The notes below the pieces were generated by a model. That model searched no databases and was not told the DNA's origin. It worked only from the letters and a program-made list of their open reading frames with translations. Below are positions 10,340 to 25,300 of a stretch of 64,000 bases of DNA, one piece after another. A program made the translations under genes and the position numbers. The stretch's first letter is position 1; each line of letters begins with the position of its first letter. Origin of the DNA: Ampullaceana balthica (taxonomy: Eukaryota; Mollusca; Gastropoda; Lymnaeidae); NCBI GenBank assembly GCA_944989445.1, contig CALYLW010001201.1:110395-174394 (forward strand). The letters run 5' to 3'.

Positions 10340-13300
10340 ATGTATGCGGCCGTTGAAAATAATGCAGGCAATGTCCCTGCATTTTTAATTAAACTCTGGA
10401 CACTTGTTGAAGACCCTACAACTGATGAATTAATTCACTGGGACTCGGTGAGAGCGTTAAAAAATAATACAACTGTACTTTTAATAATAATAATAGTAAA
10501 CAAGTCCTAAGTTTTAATAAGTTACACACACACACAGTATTTCCCCAACGCTTATTTTCCATATGTCTAAGTCACTCAAAATATGTTAATATTATGATTC
10601 AATTTCATGGTTTATTCTAATGTGACAATAGCCTACTAAACTAGCCTACTGCACCCGGCCCACTGTATTATGTCATATTGATGTGATTGAGTATAACCAG
10701 ATATTGCCAGATAAAATTGTAATTTAAAATGTAAAAAATAGTAAATTTAGAAAAATTCTAAATTCTGTTTCATAATGATTCTTTAATAATTATTCTTATT
10801 ATTAATAATAAAATATACAATTTACAAGGCTCATGGAGTTCGACGCCAAGAAGTATTATTTATTGGCTACATAATTGAGTTTTTTTGTGTTATATTAACT
10901 CAGTGTTGCTCAATTATTTTCTGTCAAGCAATAGGAAGAAGAAAACATTTTGCGCCCTAGCGCAACAGTAAATAGTATCATTTGTCTATAAAATTGTTAT
11001 AAGTACACCATTTGGCTTTAGGGAGCTTCAGCCCCTCCCCCCTTGTGGGGCGCGCCCAACTATTTGAGAAACACTGCATTAACTCAAGGGATCGTGTGTT
11101 TGTTTGTAATGTAGTTTAAAATTACTTTAACTAAGGCTTCCATTAAATGTTACGATCTTTGTGTCTCTGACTTAATATAAGCAAAATTATAAACAAAATT
11201 AAAGTAATGTAAAATAAAAACTATAAAAATAAAATTGTTTAAAATGTTATGTGCGGATAAGTCACAGGGGAGCTTTCTATCCTAAATATTTAATATTTAT
11301 ATAATTTGAGAAGCCATGAGCACAAAAACTTAAGGCACATGAAATTTATAGTTTAAAGTAATTAAGTCGCCAAGGGGTACGTTTTAAAATATTTTTCAAC
11401 TGTCAACTTATCAACAAGAAGTAGACTAAAAAATGATAAAAATTAAAATACATAATGCTTCCATATGTTGAACTCCATATTTACAGAATAATGAAACCCA
11501 TCCTTTCTGATACCCCAAGATAAGACTTATGGCAAAGAAATAAGTGTCCTAAAAAATGCTGTCTATTGATTGGTCTTAAAGTTCTGTCATGTTGTCAATT
11601 AATGAGACGTAGTCAGCAGTTCTTGCAGCTCCTAATTTATTTTCAACGTAAATAATTTATAATGTATGAAAGACAGCAGTGAGATGAAGCACTTTAAGTG
11701 GTTAATATCTTACATAAAAATCGCATGAAATTAATTATCTATGTTTTTGTCCTTTCATAAAGAATGTTCAGTAAATAATAATCTAATCAGAATTGTCATC
11801 CTTTTTTTCTCTCTTCATTTATAGCTATTTAGTGGTATGCTCAGATAAACTAGTTTTGTAATGCATATCCTGCACTGATTAGGATTTCTCTTTTTCCAAA
11901 GTTGCATGCTTTTATATTGTTAAATGTTTAAACTTCTACTTATTGGCTTGGTAAATTTCTGTTTAAAATGAAAGGTAAATAACAACTTTATCACTCTACC
12001 AATTACATTCAAATAATCCAATTAATACATTTATAAACTTTGAACAAAATGAATTAAAATGAAAAATTTATTTTATCTTAGAGCGGAACAAGTTTTCATG
12101 TCTACGACCAACAGAGATTTTCTCGAGAAATACTTCCTCTCTACTTCAAACACAACAATATTGCAAGTTTTATTCGCCAGCTTAATATGTGTATGTTAAA
12201 ATAATATGATTTTATTTGCTCTTTTATTAAGACGTCATTTGTTATTGTATTTACATGGTTCCCACAAATTGGGGAAAAGTCATGGAAATCCTGAAATTGT
12301 TTTCTTGGTCAGGAAATTTGTATAAATAAAGGTTTTTAAAAAAAATATTGACATAAATCGCGTCTATTAAAGCTCAACTGTCTCTGTCATTAATCAACTG
12401 AATTTTATTATTTTATTTATTAGTTTTGACATATCTGATCATGAAGGGGAAAGTCCACTTTCCAGTGCTGATCTTATTTAAGTTATGTATTGAGACCTTT
12501 GATTCTCAAAGAAGTACTCAAAAAATGCTGCTTTAATGAGAGCAAGAATTTTCAGTGCGTCTGAATTTTTGGCCACAATATAACTTATGGTATTTAGTTA
12601 AATCCAAATTAAACTTTTAGAATTTGTTATAACACACATTTCCTAATTACATTCCAGATGGATTTAGAAAAGTCACTCACATAGATCAAGGTGGTCTGAA
12701 AATTGAAAAGGATGATTTGCAGTTTCAGCATCAGTTCTTTCAGCGTGGTGAGCAGGATATGCTACAGTTTATTAAACGAAAGGTGAGTTGGACTGTTTGA
12801 TGTATAAAGTACAAAATACACAAATTGTGTATATTTTGTATTTTATTTAAAAGCTTTATTTCAGTCCTATTCTATATTATAAAGTGTATCTTCTTGGAAT
12901 CTACAGCAACATTTTTTTAATATTATTTTTATTTTCAAGTCCCATAACCGATGGTTGTAGGGGGGTACTAATGTTTCCATTAGAACTTACTAGGGGCTTG
13001 GTAGACCTTGGTGGGCGCCCCATCCCCCTTCTAGGTCAGCGGAGGACTTTCTTAGCGTTAGTCATTCATCATTTTATTGTTGCCCCTCAGCTTGTGAGGC
13101 AAGCGCACTATTGACTTTGCTATCCAGCCACCACTGCAAAATTATACAATTAAAATTTATATTGTTAGGGTGTGCTTGTGTGATTTTATTTTGTTATTAA
13201 TAATATGATTAAAGTTGGTATGTCATGTATGAACAGTGCGTTGAATATTTTTGATGTCTTAATTTCTTTGATCTTACTATGACTTATTTTTGATGTCTTA

Positions 13301-16300
13301 ATTTCTTTGATCTTACTATGACTTATTTTTGATGTCTTAATTTCTTTGATCTTACTATGACTTATTTTTTGTGTCTTAATTTCTTTGATCTTACTATGAC
13401 TTATTTTTGATGTCGTAATTTCTTTGATCTTACTATGACTTATTTTTTACTTAATTTATTTTGTTTGAAATAATTAAACAGTTGCCAGAAATTGAACAAT
13501 CTCTTTATTTATCCAGAGAGCTCCAAATTTAATGTCACACAAGTTACCGATATTAAACCCTTGCATTTTGTAACAGGTGTCAACCCAAGCTGTGCGTACA
13601 ACGGACCACTTGGCTCCATCAAAAACAGATGAGGTGTCGCGGGTGTTGTCTGACATGAAACAAGTCAAGACTAAGCAAGATTCTATGGATCAAAATCTGG
13701 AGTACATCAAAAGGTTTCTATTAAAATATTTGTAATGTTAACAGTTAACTGAGACGTGTTTTCAGAGTACAGTCGAACCCACTTACCTCGAGCTCGGTTA
13801 GCTCGACCACCCCACTAACTTGACGTTTTTTATTGGAACCGCCAAATTCTCTCTTTGTCTTAGCATTTTTTCATCGGCTAATATGATTTTTCTAAGTCGC
13901 CGAAACCTAGTACCTCGAGCACAAAAGAGGGCCAAATTTGCAACTTAACTTGGTTAGCTCGATCCTCGTCGGGTGGCCTAGCAATGCACTCTGGCAATTT
14001 TAGTTCAAAACAGTGTTGACATCTCGCTTTTCTTCGAGACTTCCGGCTATTGTGTGATTCTGCGAGATTTCAATAAAAATCACCGGATGTTTTGCTTGTG
14101 TGAATTATAATTCGACATGTATCCATGGAGTATGTATTCACCCCAGGTACTGGACAATCGCGTTAGAGGTCGTAATTCGTCATTTCGCAGTGCATGTTAT
14201 ATTATTATTAAACTTAATTCATTTTCTGATGCATTAATCATTTTATTTTTTAAGTAAAGGTTTGTATCGAGAATCGACGACGGTAGTTTTTATTTAATCA
14301 AATAAAAAAATAATTATTCTTTTAAAAGTTTGGTGTTGCTTTGTTACCAGTAAGATACTTACTGTGACTAACACGCGCGTGACGATGGAATGAAATCATT
14401 TCTGATAAGGAATGATTTTAAAAAAAATTCGCTTAGACTTATTTGCCGGCCGAGGTCTAACACACTACACACAGCCCACAGCGTGCTGTGATCAATGGTC
14501 AAGGCCACAATAGTTTTATTTATATTACAAGTTTGATTGACTGAGGAAATTCGAGAACGTTCTGATAGTAACAGATATCCTGCACGTCAAAAGCATTAAA
14601 CTTAAAATAACCATATTGAATCATATTTATTTGTATTTTAAATTCGCTGATACGACGGCAAACGCGAGCGGCTGTGACACGGCGAAGCGTAAACTTTGAC
14701 CTTTTAGCGCATGCGCAGGCAATTATAAACTGGTAACTTATTTTTCATTAAATGGAATCGAAACATGACAGAGACGTAATCAAAGTCCTTTACTTCGGCA
14801 TAAATATATATACATGTGTATATATATATATATATATATAAATTCCCGATTAGTCATAACTTTTCCCGACTTTCAAGGCCGAGAATTTATTTTTAAGAAT
14901 TCCACTCTTTTTCCCGTTTTCCTGAGCTGGAACCATGGTTATATTTAAATTTTAAACAGTCCTTAAAAACGAACCGTCATTACAACCTTAGGAAAGAGTG
15001 AAGAAATATTAGGGTTCCGATACGATTCCGATTAATCATGCCATCACTAATTAACGCTAACTAATTAATCATGTACATAAAGAAATTTCAAGCACATGTT
15101 AATATTTTGCCGCCATATTCATTTTCGTTTTAACCCGATCATCGGTTATCTCGACGCCATTTTTCATACCCCAACGCCGTCGACTTAAGCGGTTTTGACT
15201 GTATATTTATTTCATGTTAAGGTCGTCAGAAAATATCATTTCTTACCTGTGACTTCTATAAAAAATAAATAAAATGACTAATTGTTTTTAGGGCCTGGAA
15301 CTATAGGATATCTTTTTTTTTAAATACTGGAGACGATTAGAGTTTCTCTTAGTATTCAGCAAGGGTTTATACTTTTAAAGTCATTAAGACATTATTTGTG
15401 AGATTTATAAAATATTTATCAATAAATTTATTTATCTTTTAAATTTTATACAATCTTAGACATTGGGAGTTTTGTTTGAGCTGAAATTTTTTCCATATTT
15501 AAAAAAGAAATATATTTTTTGAATAGTTGTCCTTATTTATCTTGTTTTTCAAAGTGTGTCTCAGATATAGAGTTGAAAATAAAGGGATTTGTTAAATCAA
15601 TTGTATGACTGAAATTTTTAATAAATATCAGGGTCCATAATTTTTCTTAGGGTCATTATTTTATTCTTGGTGTATTAAAGAGACTTCAATGTTTTTGTGA
15701 CTGAGGTGAGTTATCTAACTGACTATTATTTCTTACAGAGAAAACAAGCTCCTTTGGAGAGAGGTTGCCATGTTGAGGCAGAAACACCACAAACAACAAC
15801 AAATTGTCAACAAGGTCGGTGGCTTTTTAGCAACTGCTCTTTGTATGGACCTTCCTAATATTCATGAATCATGGACAGTCATTTAAATATATTTTTTAAC
15901 ACAGAACTTCTGTCTCTTGGGTCTCTTTTACAGCAACTGTTATTAATTTGAACCAAATGGAAAGTATTTCTATTTTATCTCCCTTTTTTTTACATATGAA
16001 TTCTTTAAATGTTTTTGCTTTGAAAATAAAAGTCTATAACAATTATGCATGTCTTTCCATTTTAGTCAATTTTTTTAATGCATTAATTTCAATTTAATTG
16101 TAATTTTTATTTTTTTGTATTTTATTTTAAAAAAAAAGTTTTTGTCTATTTTCAATTTGAATTCTCTTGTTCTAGTTTAAGAACATTTTATTTTATTTAA
16201 TTGGATATATTTTGTTGTATTATTTTTTCCCCAGCTAGTTTAGTTAATTGGTTTATTAGAGTTGTGCCATCTTTTCCAGCTTATTCAGTTCCTAGTGTCT

Positions 16301-19300
16301 CTAGTCAGTAACAGAACAGGTCTGACCATTCCAACTATACGGCGTGTTCCTCTCGCCATCAACGATGTCAGCCAGCTGGCCAAGCAAAGCACAGATAACT
16401 CCCATCAGTCATTTTTGGCCAACGAGGATCCTGGTCCTAAAAATGAAATGATGGATTTTAATGTAAGTTTGCCATTAAACAATCTATTGTTTTGTCTCTT
16501 TTTTTATTCCTTAAAAATTTGAATAAATCGATTGCACTCTTATCCACAATTTACTAAAGCATTTTTAGTCTATTCTATATGACCAATCACCTTTTAGATT
16601 AGGGTTACTGGTATATCCAAACGTGTGTACAATTTCAAATGAATAAATTTTGTCAAAACCTTCTGCTCTTCCACACAATTATTTATTTAATATTGATTTG
16701 TTGACAGTAAAGAAATTGATGGTTTTCTGAATTTAAATAATTTAGCCTTGGTTGTTACTGATCCTACATTAGAAAATAGCTAAGACTACAAATAATTTAT
16801 ATGTTATACTTCCATCACTTGCTTACATTGTTTATTTCCTACTGAAAATTGAGCTTGACTTAGAATCATCTGTTCAACCCACTCATATAATTTATATTTA
16901 GGGAGAAATGGGATATGAATTAGATTTAATTTATATGTGGATTGAACTTGACTTGTTCAAAAATACACACATTTGTTTTTAGCATAATGATATTCTGTTG
17001 TCATAATTGTGCATGCATTGAAAAAAATTGTTATATTTTTTTGTTTTGCTATTTAGTGGCAGGTTACTATTTTAACACTTAATGTATAAATCACTGAAAA
17101 CTTCAACATGTTCTCATTGTTAACAGAATTCCCACATAGAGTTGTCTTCACCTACACTTAGCATCGATAATACAGATGAGCAATACACCATTGAATCTGT
17201 GAGTTTTTACCTTCAAAAATTATATCTTCCAGATTATTTGTATTATTTGTTTGCATTAAAAACTATTTCATGGTTATGGGAGTTTTGATATTTTTTAAGT
17301 CAGTGAGTGGTGATAACACTAATATGTTACTTATATGCATGCTCACATTTTTGTCTCTGAAAAGCAAGTTGTAATTTATTTATTTTTTACTCTTAAACAT
17401 ATCAAGATGTGATCTTTGCACAATTTTTTAACTTTATTTTAACTTTATTTTAACTTTATTTTAACTTTATTTTAACTTTATTTTAACTTTATTTTAACTT
17501 TATTAACCTGGGATGCAAGAAAACAATGATTAGTGGAAATAATGGATAAAATATTGGAATATTTTTATATCCTTTTAATATTCAGTCACTTGAAGTACCA
17601 AACATACATGTATATTTTTAAAACTATTACTTGCCATATTTCAGCCAAAAATTGGAGACTTTCTCCTACCACCAACACCAAACAACAGTGGTCCCATAAT
17701 TCATGAGCTCACAGACAATGCCCAGACCATTCTCATCCCAGCTACCCAAGTTACTGTGGTAAGAATTCTTTCAGGGAAATGTTTTGATAACAATTTGAGA
17801 AATTGTTACTTTTACTCTGTGGGGAGTATTCCCAAATGTTGTATAGCAGTGGTTCTCAACCTTTTGAGACTCAAGGAACACTGCTGTTAATTGTTACTTT
17901 TACTCTGTGGGGAGTATTCCCAAATGTTGTATAGCAGTGGTTTTCAACCTTTTGAGACTCAAGGACCACTGCTGTTAATTGTTACTTTTACTCTGTGGGG
18001 AGTATTCCCAAATGTTCTATAGCTGTAAAGCAGTGGTTCTCAACCTTTTGAGACTCAAGGACCACTGCTGTTAATTGTTACTTTTACTCTGTGGGGAGTA
18101 TTCCCAAATGTTCTATAGCTGTATAGCAGTGGTTCTCAACCTTTTGAGACTCAATGACCACTGCTGTTTAGCATCATGTTCACTCACAGTTTGATAAACC
18201 AGATTCAAATTTTTAAATCAGTACTTAATGGTGGCTCTCACAATTTTGAAATCTGGGCCCTTGCGTTTAAAGCAGTTTTTTTTTAAAGCTATTCCATGTT
18301 TAATATACCAACAAGTGATCAAATAATTAAAACAAAATACAGAAAAGGTATAAGAAAGATCAAATATAATTATTTTAGTAGCAGTGGCTCGGGAAATTAT
18401 GTTGAAAATGAGAATGAAATATGTTCAATATTGTAAAGGTGGCTGCATCCCTACGGTCACTGCCCCAAAGTTTATCAGGATTCACTTTTTGAGAACCATT
18501 GATGAGCTGTATTTCTAAATTTAAATTCTCTTGAGATTTGAGAGTTCAATAGCTAAAATCAAAGGTTGTGAACTATATTCTAGAGATATTTTACAATAAT
18601 GTTACGTGGTAGGCAGTAGATGTTAAAATGTCCTATATATAGCGACAGTGAAACATGATTTATTTTTTTTAAAGGTGAATCCTGAAGTGACAGTCTCGGA
18701 TGATGATCTGCTTACATCAATTTTAAAGTCAGAACCAGTTAGTATCATTTCACCTTTTTATTAAAGTCAGAACCAGTTAGTATCATTTCACCTTTGTATT
18801 AAAGTCAGAACCAGTTAGTATCATTTCACCTTTTTATTAAAGTCAGAACCAGTTAGTATCATTTCACCTTTTTTTAAAAAGTCAGAACCAGTTAGTATCA
18901 TTTCACCTTTTTATTAAAGTCAGAACCAGTTAGTATCATTTCACCTTTTTATTAAAGTCAGAACCAGTTAGTATCATTTCACCTTTTTTTAAAAGTCAGA
19001 ACCAGTTAGTATCATTTCACCTTTTTTTTAAAGTCAGAACCAGTTAGTATCATTTCACCTTTTTATTAAAGTCAGAACCAGTTAGTATCATTTCACCTTT
19101 TTATTAAAGTCAGAACCAGTTAGTATCATTTCACCTTTTTTTTAAAGTCAGAACCAGTTAGTATCATTTCACCTTTTTTTAAAGTCAGAACCAGTTAGTA
19201 TCATTTCACCTTTTTATTAAAGTCAGAACCAGTTAGTATCATTTCACCTTTTTATTAAAGTCAGAACCAGTTAGTATCATTTCACCTTTTTATTAAAGTC

Positions 19301-22300
19301 AGAACCAGTTAGTATCATTTCACCTTTTTATTAAAGTCAGAACCAGTTAGTATCATTTCACCTTTTTATTAAAGTCAGAACCAGTTAGTATCATTTCACC
19401 TTTTGTATTAAAGTCAGAACCAGTTAGTATCATTTCACCTTTTTATTAAAGTCAGAACCAGTTAGTATCATTTCACCTTTTTAGTAAGTTTCCTACTGAA
19501 ATAGATATTCTCTGAAGAAAGTTCTCAACAGCTGTTTAACAAAATAATTTGAAAGCATTAACTTCAAACCATGTATTTCCAAAGGGGCTGCATTCCCTAA
19601 AAATTTGGTGGTAGGACAAACAAATCTCTCTCACTGTAATAAGTGTTAACATTTCATTAGTTAACTTTGGTCCTTAACTCTTCTCATAGCATTCATTTTA
19701 GTCTAGTGGGTCCTTAGCTCTTCTCATAGCATTCATTTTAGTCAAGTGGGTCCTTAGCTCTTCTCATAGCATTCATTTTAGTCAAGTGGGTCCTTAGCTC
19801 TTCTCATAGCATTCATTTTAGTCAAGTGGGTCCTTAGCTCTTCTCATAGCATTCATTTTAGTCAAGTGGGTCCTTAGCTCTTCTCATAGCATTCATTTTA
19901 GTCTAGTGGGTCCTTAGCTCTTCTCATATCATTCATTTTAGTCAAGTGGGTCCTTAGCTCTTCTCATAGCATTCATTTTAGTCTAGTGGGTCCTTAGCTC
20001 TTCTCATAGCATTCATTTTAGTCAAGTGGGTCCTTAGCTCTTCTCATAGCATTCATTTTAGTCAAGTGGGTCCTTAGCTCTTCTCATAGCATTCATTTTA
20101 GTCAAGTGGGTCCTTAGCTCTTCTCATAGCATTCATTTTAGTCAAGTGGGTCCTTAGCTCTTCTCATAGCATTCATTTTGGTCAAGTGGGTCCTTAGCTC
20201 TTCTCATAGCATTCATTTTAGTCCAGTTTTTCCATATCTATACTTTCAACCCTACTTAACTGACTTTCTCTGCCTTGTACAAGTTTCTATCTCTTACACC
20301 AACCAGCTGTGACTTACACTAGCAAGGCCTTCTCTTGCACCAACCAGTTGTAACTTACACTAGCAAGGCCTTCTCTTACACCAACCAGCTGTAACTTACA
20401 CTAGCAAGGCCTTCTCTTGCACCAACCAGCTGTAACTTACACTAGCAAGGCCTTCTCTTACACCAACCAGCTGTAACTTACACTAGCAAGGTCTTCTCTT
20501 ACACCAACCAGCTGTAACTTACACTAGCAAGGCCTTCTCTTAGCACCAACCAGCTGTAACTTACACTAGCAAGGCCTTACACCAACCAGCTGTAACTTAC
20601 ACTAGCAAGGCTTCTCTTACACCAACCAGCTGTAACTTACACTAGCAAGGCCTTCTCTTACACCAACCAGCTGTAACTTACACTAGCAAGGCCTTCTCTT
20701 ACACCAACCAGCTGTAACTTACACTAGCAAGGCCTTCTCTTACACCAACCAGCTGTAACTTACACTAGCAAGGCCTTCTCTTACACCAACCAGCTGTAAC
20801 TTACACTAGCAAGGCCTTCTCTTACACCAACCAGCTGTAACTTACACTAGCAAGGCCTTCTCTTACACCAACCAGCTGTAACTTACACTAGCAAGGCCTT
20901 CTCTTACACCAACCAGCTGTAACTTACACTAGCAAGGCCTTCTCTTACACCAACCAGCTGTAACTTACACTAGCAAGGCCTCTTACACCAACCAGCTGTA
21001 ACTTACACTAGCAAGGCCTCTTACACCAACCAGCTGTAACTTACACTAGCAAGGCTCTCTTACACCAACCAGCTGTAACTTACACTAGCAAGGCCTTCTC
21101 TTACACCAACCAGCTGTAACTTACACTAGCAAGGCCGTCTCTTACACCAACCAGCTGTAACTTACACTAGCAAGGCCTTCTCTTACACCAACCAGCTGTA
21201 ACTTACACTAGCAAGGCCTTCTCTTACACCAACCAGCTGTAACTTACACTAGCAAGGTCTTCTCTTACACCAACCAGCTGTAACTTACACTAGCAAGGCC
21301 TTCTCTTACACCAACCAGCTGTAACTTACACTAGCAAGGCCTTCTCTTGCACCAACCAGCTGTAACTTACACTAGCAAGGCCTTCTCTTACACCAACCAG
21401 CTGTAACTTACACTAGCAAGGCCTTCTCTTACACCAACCAGCTGTAACTTACACTAGCAAGGCCTTCTCTTACACCAACCAGCTGTAACTTACACTAGCA
21501 AGGCCTTCTCTTACACCAACCAGCTGTAACTTACACTAGCAAGGCCTTCTCTTACACCAACCAGCTGTAACTTACACTAGCAAGGTCTTCTCTTACACCA
21601 ACCAGCTGTAACTTACACTAGCAAGGCCTTCTCTTAGCACCAACCAGCTGTAACTTACACTAGCAAGGCCTTCTCTTACACCAACCAGCTGTAACTTACA
21701 CTAGCAAGGCTTCTCTTACACCAACCAGCTGTAACTTACACTAGCAAGGCCTTCTCTTACACCAACCAGCTGTAACTTACACTAGCAAGGCCTTCTCTTA
21801 CACCAACCAGCTGTAACTTACACTAGCAAGGCCTTCTCTTACACCAACCAGCTGTAACTTACACTAGCAAGGCCTTCTCTTACACCAACCAGCTGTAACT
21901 TACACTAGCAAGGCCTTCTCTTACACCAACCAGCTGTAACTTACACTAGCAAGGCCTTCTCTTACACCAACCAGCTGTAACTTACACTAGCAAGGTCTTC
22001 TCTTGCACCAACCAGCTGTAACTTACACTAGCAAGGCCTTCTCTTGCACCAACCAGCTGTAACTTACACTAGCAAGGCCTTCTCTTGCACCAACCAGCTG
22101 TAACTTACACTAGCAAGGCCTTCTCTTACACCAACCAGCTGTAACTTACACTAGCAAGGCCTTCTCTTGCACCAACCAGCTGTAACTTACACTAGCAAGG
22201 CCTTCTCTTTGCACCAACCAGCTGTAACTTACACTAGCAAGGCCTTCTCTTACACCAACCAGCTGTAACTTACACTAGCAAGGCCTTCTCTTAGACCAAC

Positions 22301-25300
22301 CAGCTGTAACTTACACTAGCAAGGCCTTCTCTTGCACCAACCAGCTGTAACTTACACTAGCAAGGCTTCTCTTACACCAACCAGCTGTAACTTACACTAG
22401 CAAGGTCTTCTCTTACACCAACCAGCTGTAACTTACACTAGCAAGGCCTTCTCTTGCACCAACCAGCTGTAACTTACACTAGCAAGGCCTTCTCTTGCAC
22501 CAACCAGCTGTAACTTACACTAGCAAGGCCTTCTTTTGCACCAACCAGCTGTAACTTACACTAGCAAGGCCTTCTCTTAGACCAACCAGCTGTAACTTAC
22601 ACTAGCAAGGCCTTCTCTTAGACCAACCAGCTGTAACTTACACTAGCAAGGCCTTCTCTTGCACCAACCAGCTGTAACTTACACTAGCAAGGCCTTACAA
22701 CAACCAGCTGTTACTTACACTAGCAAGGCCTTAATCCAACCAGCTGTAACTTACACTAGCAAGGCCTTCTCTTGCACAAACCAGTCTTCACTTTGACACT
22801 GAAGAACTTAATTTTGTTTAGCACCTGATTATTGTACTTGTGTATTTCAGGAACTTGAAGCCCCTCCGCCTGCAGTACATAGAAACATTTCGGTGCTGGC
22901 TCAGCAGCCCATTGAGGCCCCTCCTCCTGCAGTCCATAGAAACATTTCGGTGCTGGCTCAGCAGCCCATTCTACCCAAAGTCACAGCCTCTTTACCAGAT
23001 CCTATGAATTTTTTAATGTCACCAAAAATAGAGGCTGCTCCTTCTCTGGAAGATGCACTCAACTATGGGCTCAACGTTCCCTCTAGTTCTAGTGGCTCTG
23101 TCACCACGGCACCTCAGCCAACCACAGGGTCACAGAAGGTAAGGCAAATATCTCTTTTAGTCTTATTTTAATAGAGTAGCAAACTTAGAAGAAGCACAAA
23201 ATTTCTCTTTAAAAAATTGATTTCAATGTTATGAGTCTAGAGTTGAAAAGGTTTATTTTGGACACAGACACATCTCAGAAAGGTGGTGGTAAGACTTTTA
23301 CAAGGAATGACAAACTGTTGGTCCAGACTTTTTAACGAGTTGTAGATTATTTGAAACCATTTTAAACTCTGAGAGTTTTAACAAATATGATCTTAATTTT
23401 CATTAACATTAATTTGTTTTTCACCCAACTTATGCTGAGGATTATAGATACATTATTCCACTTCCTTGCAGCGAAAAAGAAAAATAATAACACTGCCAAC
23501 GACCAACGTGAAGAAACTCAACTCACAGGCCCCAGACCCAGCCAGCACCAAAAGGCAGATGTCTAATGCTCAGGCCGCTACCTTGAAAAATCTGGTTATG
23601 GCCAACTCTGACTTAAATTCGCCGGTCCCTGATGGTGTGGCAGCGACATGTTCTGATGCCAGTCTGGCTGTGACGGCACCCAAGGAAACAGATGACTTTA
23701 CTCTCAGGTGACAGATATTTAAACATTGCTTTCACCGTTGTATTCGTACTGTTGTAATTATAAGTTAGGTCAACATCCATCCTACAATGCTGTCTTCCAG
23801 GTATTTAAATTATGTTAGATTTGCTTATATAATTAAAATAAACATTATGAGCCTCTTTCCCCTAACAACTTATTACAAATAGAAAAAAAAGGTATATAAT
23901 CATAACTTTGCCACAAGTATTCTTATAGGAAAAATCAATGTATTTCATGCAAAGTAACATTAAAAAAGTAATTTTTTTTAAATACCAAAAGATATTTTCA
24001 GCAAGAGTCTTACAAACAATAAAAATTTCTGACAATTAATTTGAGAGGTCATCATCATGAATTGTAATCATAATATTAAAAGAAATAGAATTGGGCTTTG
24101 GTCAAACTTATTTTAGAGTGTGTGGAAAATGTCATTCATAGTGTATCAGAAATACTGGAGAACAGAATACTGATTGTGATAGTGTATCGGTAATAGTGTA
24201 TCAGTAATACTGATGGTGATAGTGTATCAGCAATACTGGAGAACAGAATACTGATGGTTATAGTGAGACTTTCAAAATAAATGTTATCATGGGTTACAGC
24301 CAGCACTGAGTGAGCTAATGTATACAGTAAAAAATCAATAACGGATCAGAAAGAAAATGGTCAATAAAAGTTCTTATTGATGTTTTATCCTTTCAGTTCT
24401 GATCAGCTGGACTTGTTGTCTTCCGATCTTGATGGATTAAAGGGGATTCTACAAGATCAATACAAAGTGGACCCTTCCTTCCTGATGGAGGTGAGATATT
24501 ACTCATGTATTCATGTAGATATAAGTGGACCCTTCCTTCCTGATGGAGGTGAGATATGACTCATGTATTCATGTAGATATAAGTGGACCCTTCCTTCCTC
24601 ATGGAGGTGAGATATTACTCATGTATTCATGTAGATATAAGTGGACCCTTCCTTCCTCATGGAGGTGAGATATGACTCATGTATTCATGTAGATATAAGT
24701 GGACCCTTCCTTCCTCATGGAGGTGAGATATGACTCATGTATTCATGTAGATATAAGTGGACCCTTCCTTCCTCATGGAGGTGAGATATGACTCATGTAT
24801 TCATGTAGATATAAGTGGACCCTTCCTTCCTGATGGAGGTGAGATATGACTCATGTATTCATGTAGATATAAGTGGACCCTTCCTTCCTCATGGAGGTGA
24901 GATATTACTCATGTATTCATGTAGATATAAGTGGACCCTTCCTTCCTCATGGAGGTGAGATATGACTCATGTATTCATGTAGATATAAGTGGACCCTTCC
25001 TTCCTCATGGAGGTGAGATATTACTCATGTATTCATGTAGATATAAGTGGACCCTTCCTTCCTCATGGAGGTGAGATATGACTCATGTATTCATGTAGAT
25101 ATAAGTGGACCCTTCCTTCCTCATGGAGGTGAGATATGACTCATGTATTCATGTAGATATAAGTGGACCCTTCCTTCCTCATGGAGGTGAGATATGACTC
25201 ATGTATTCATGTAGATATAAGTGGACCCTTCCTTCCTCATGGAGGTGAGATATTACTCATGTATTCATGTAGATATAAGTGGACCCTTCCTTCCTCATGG

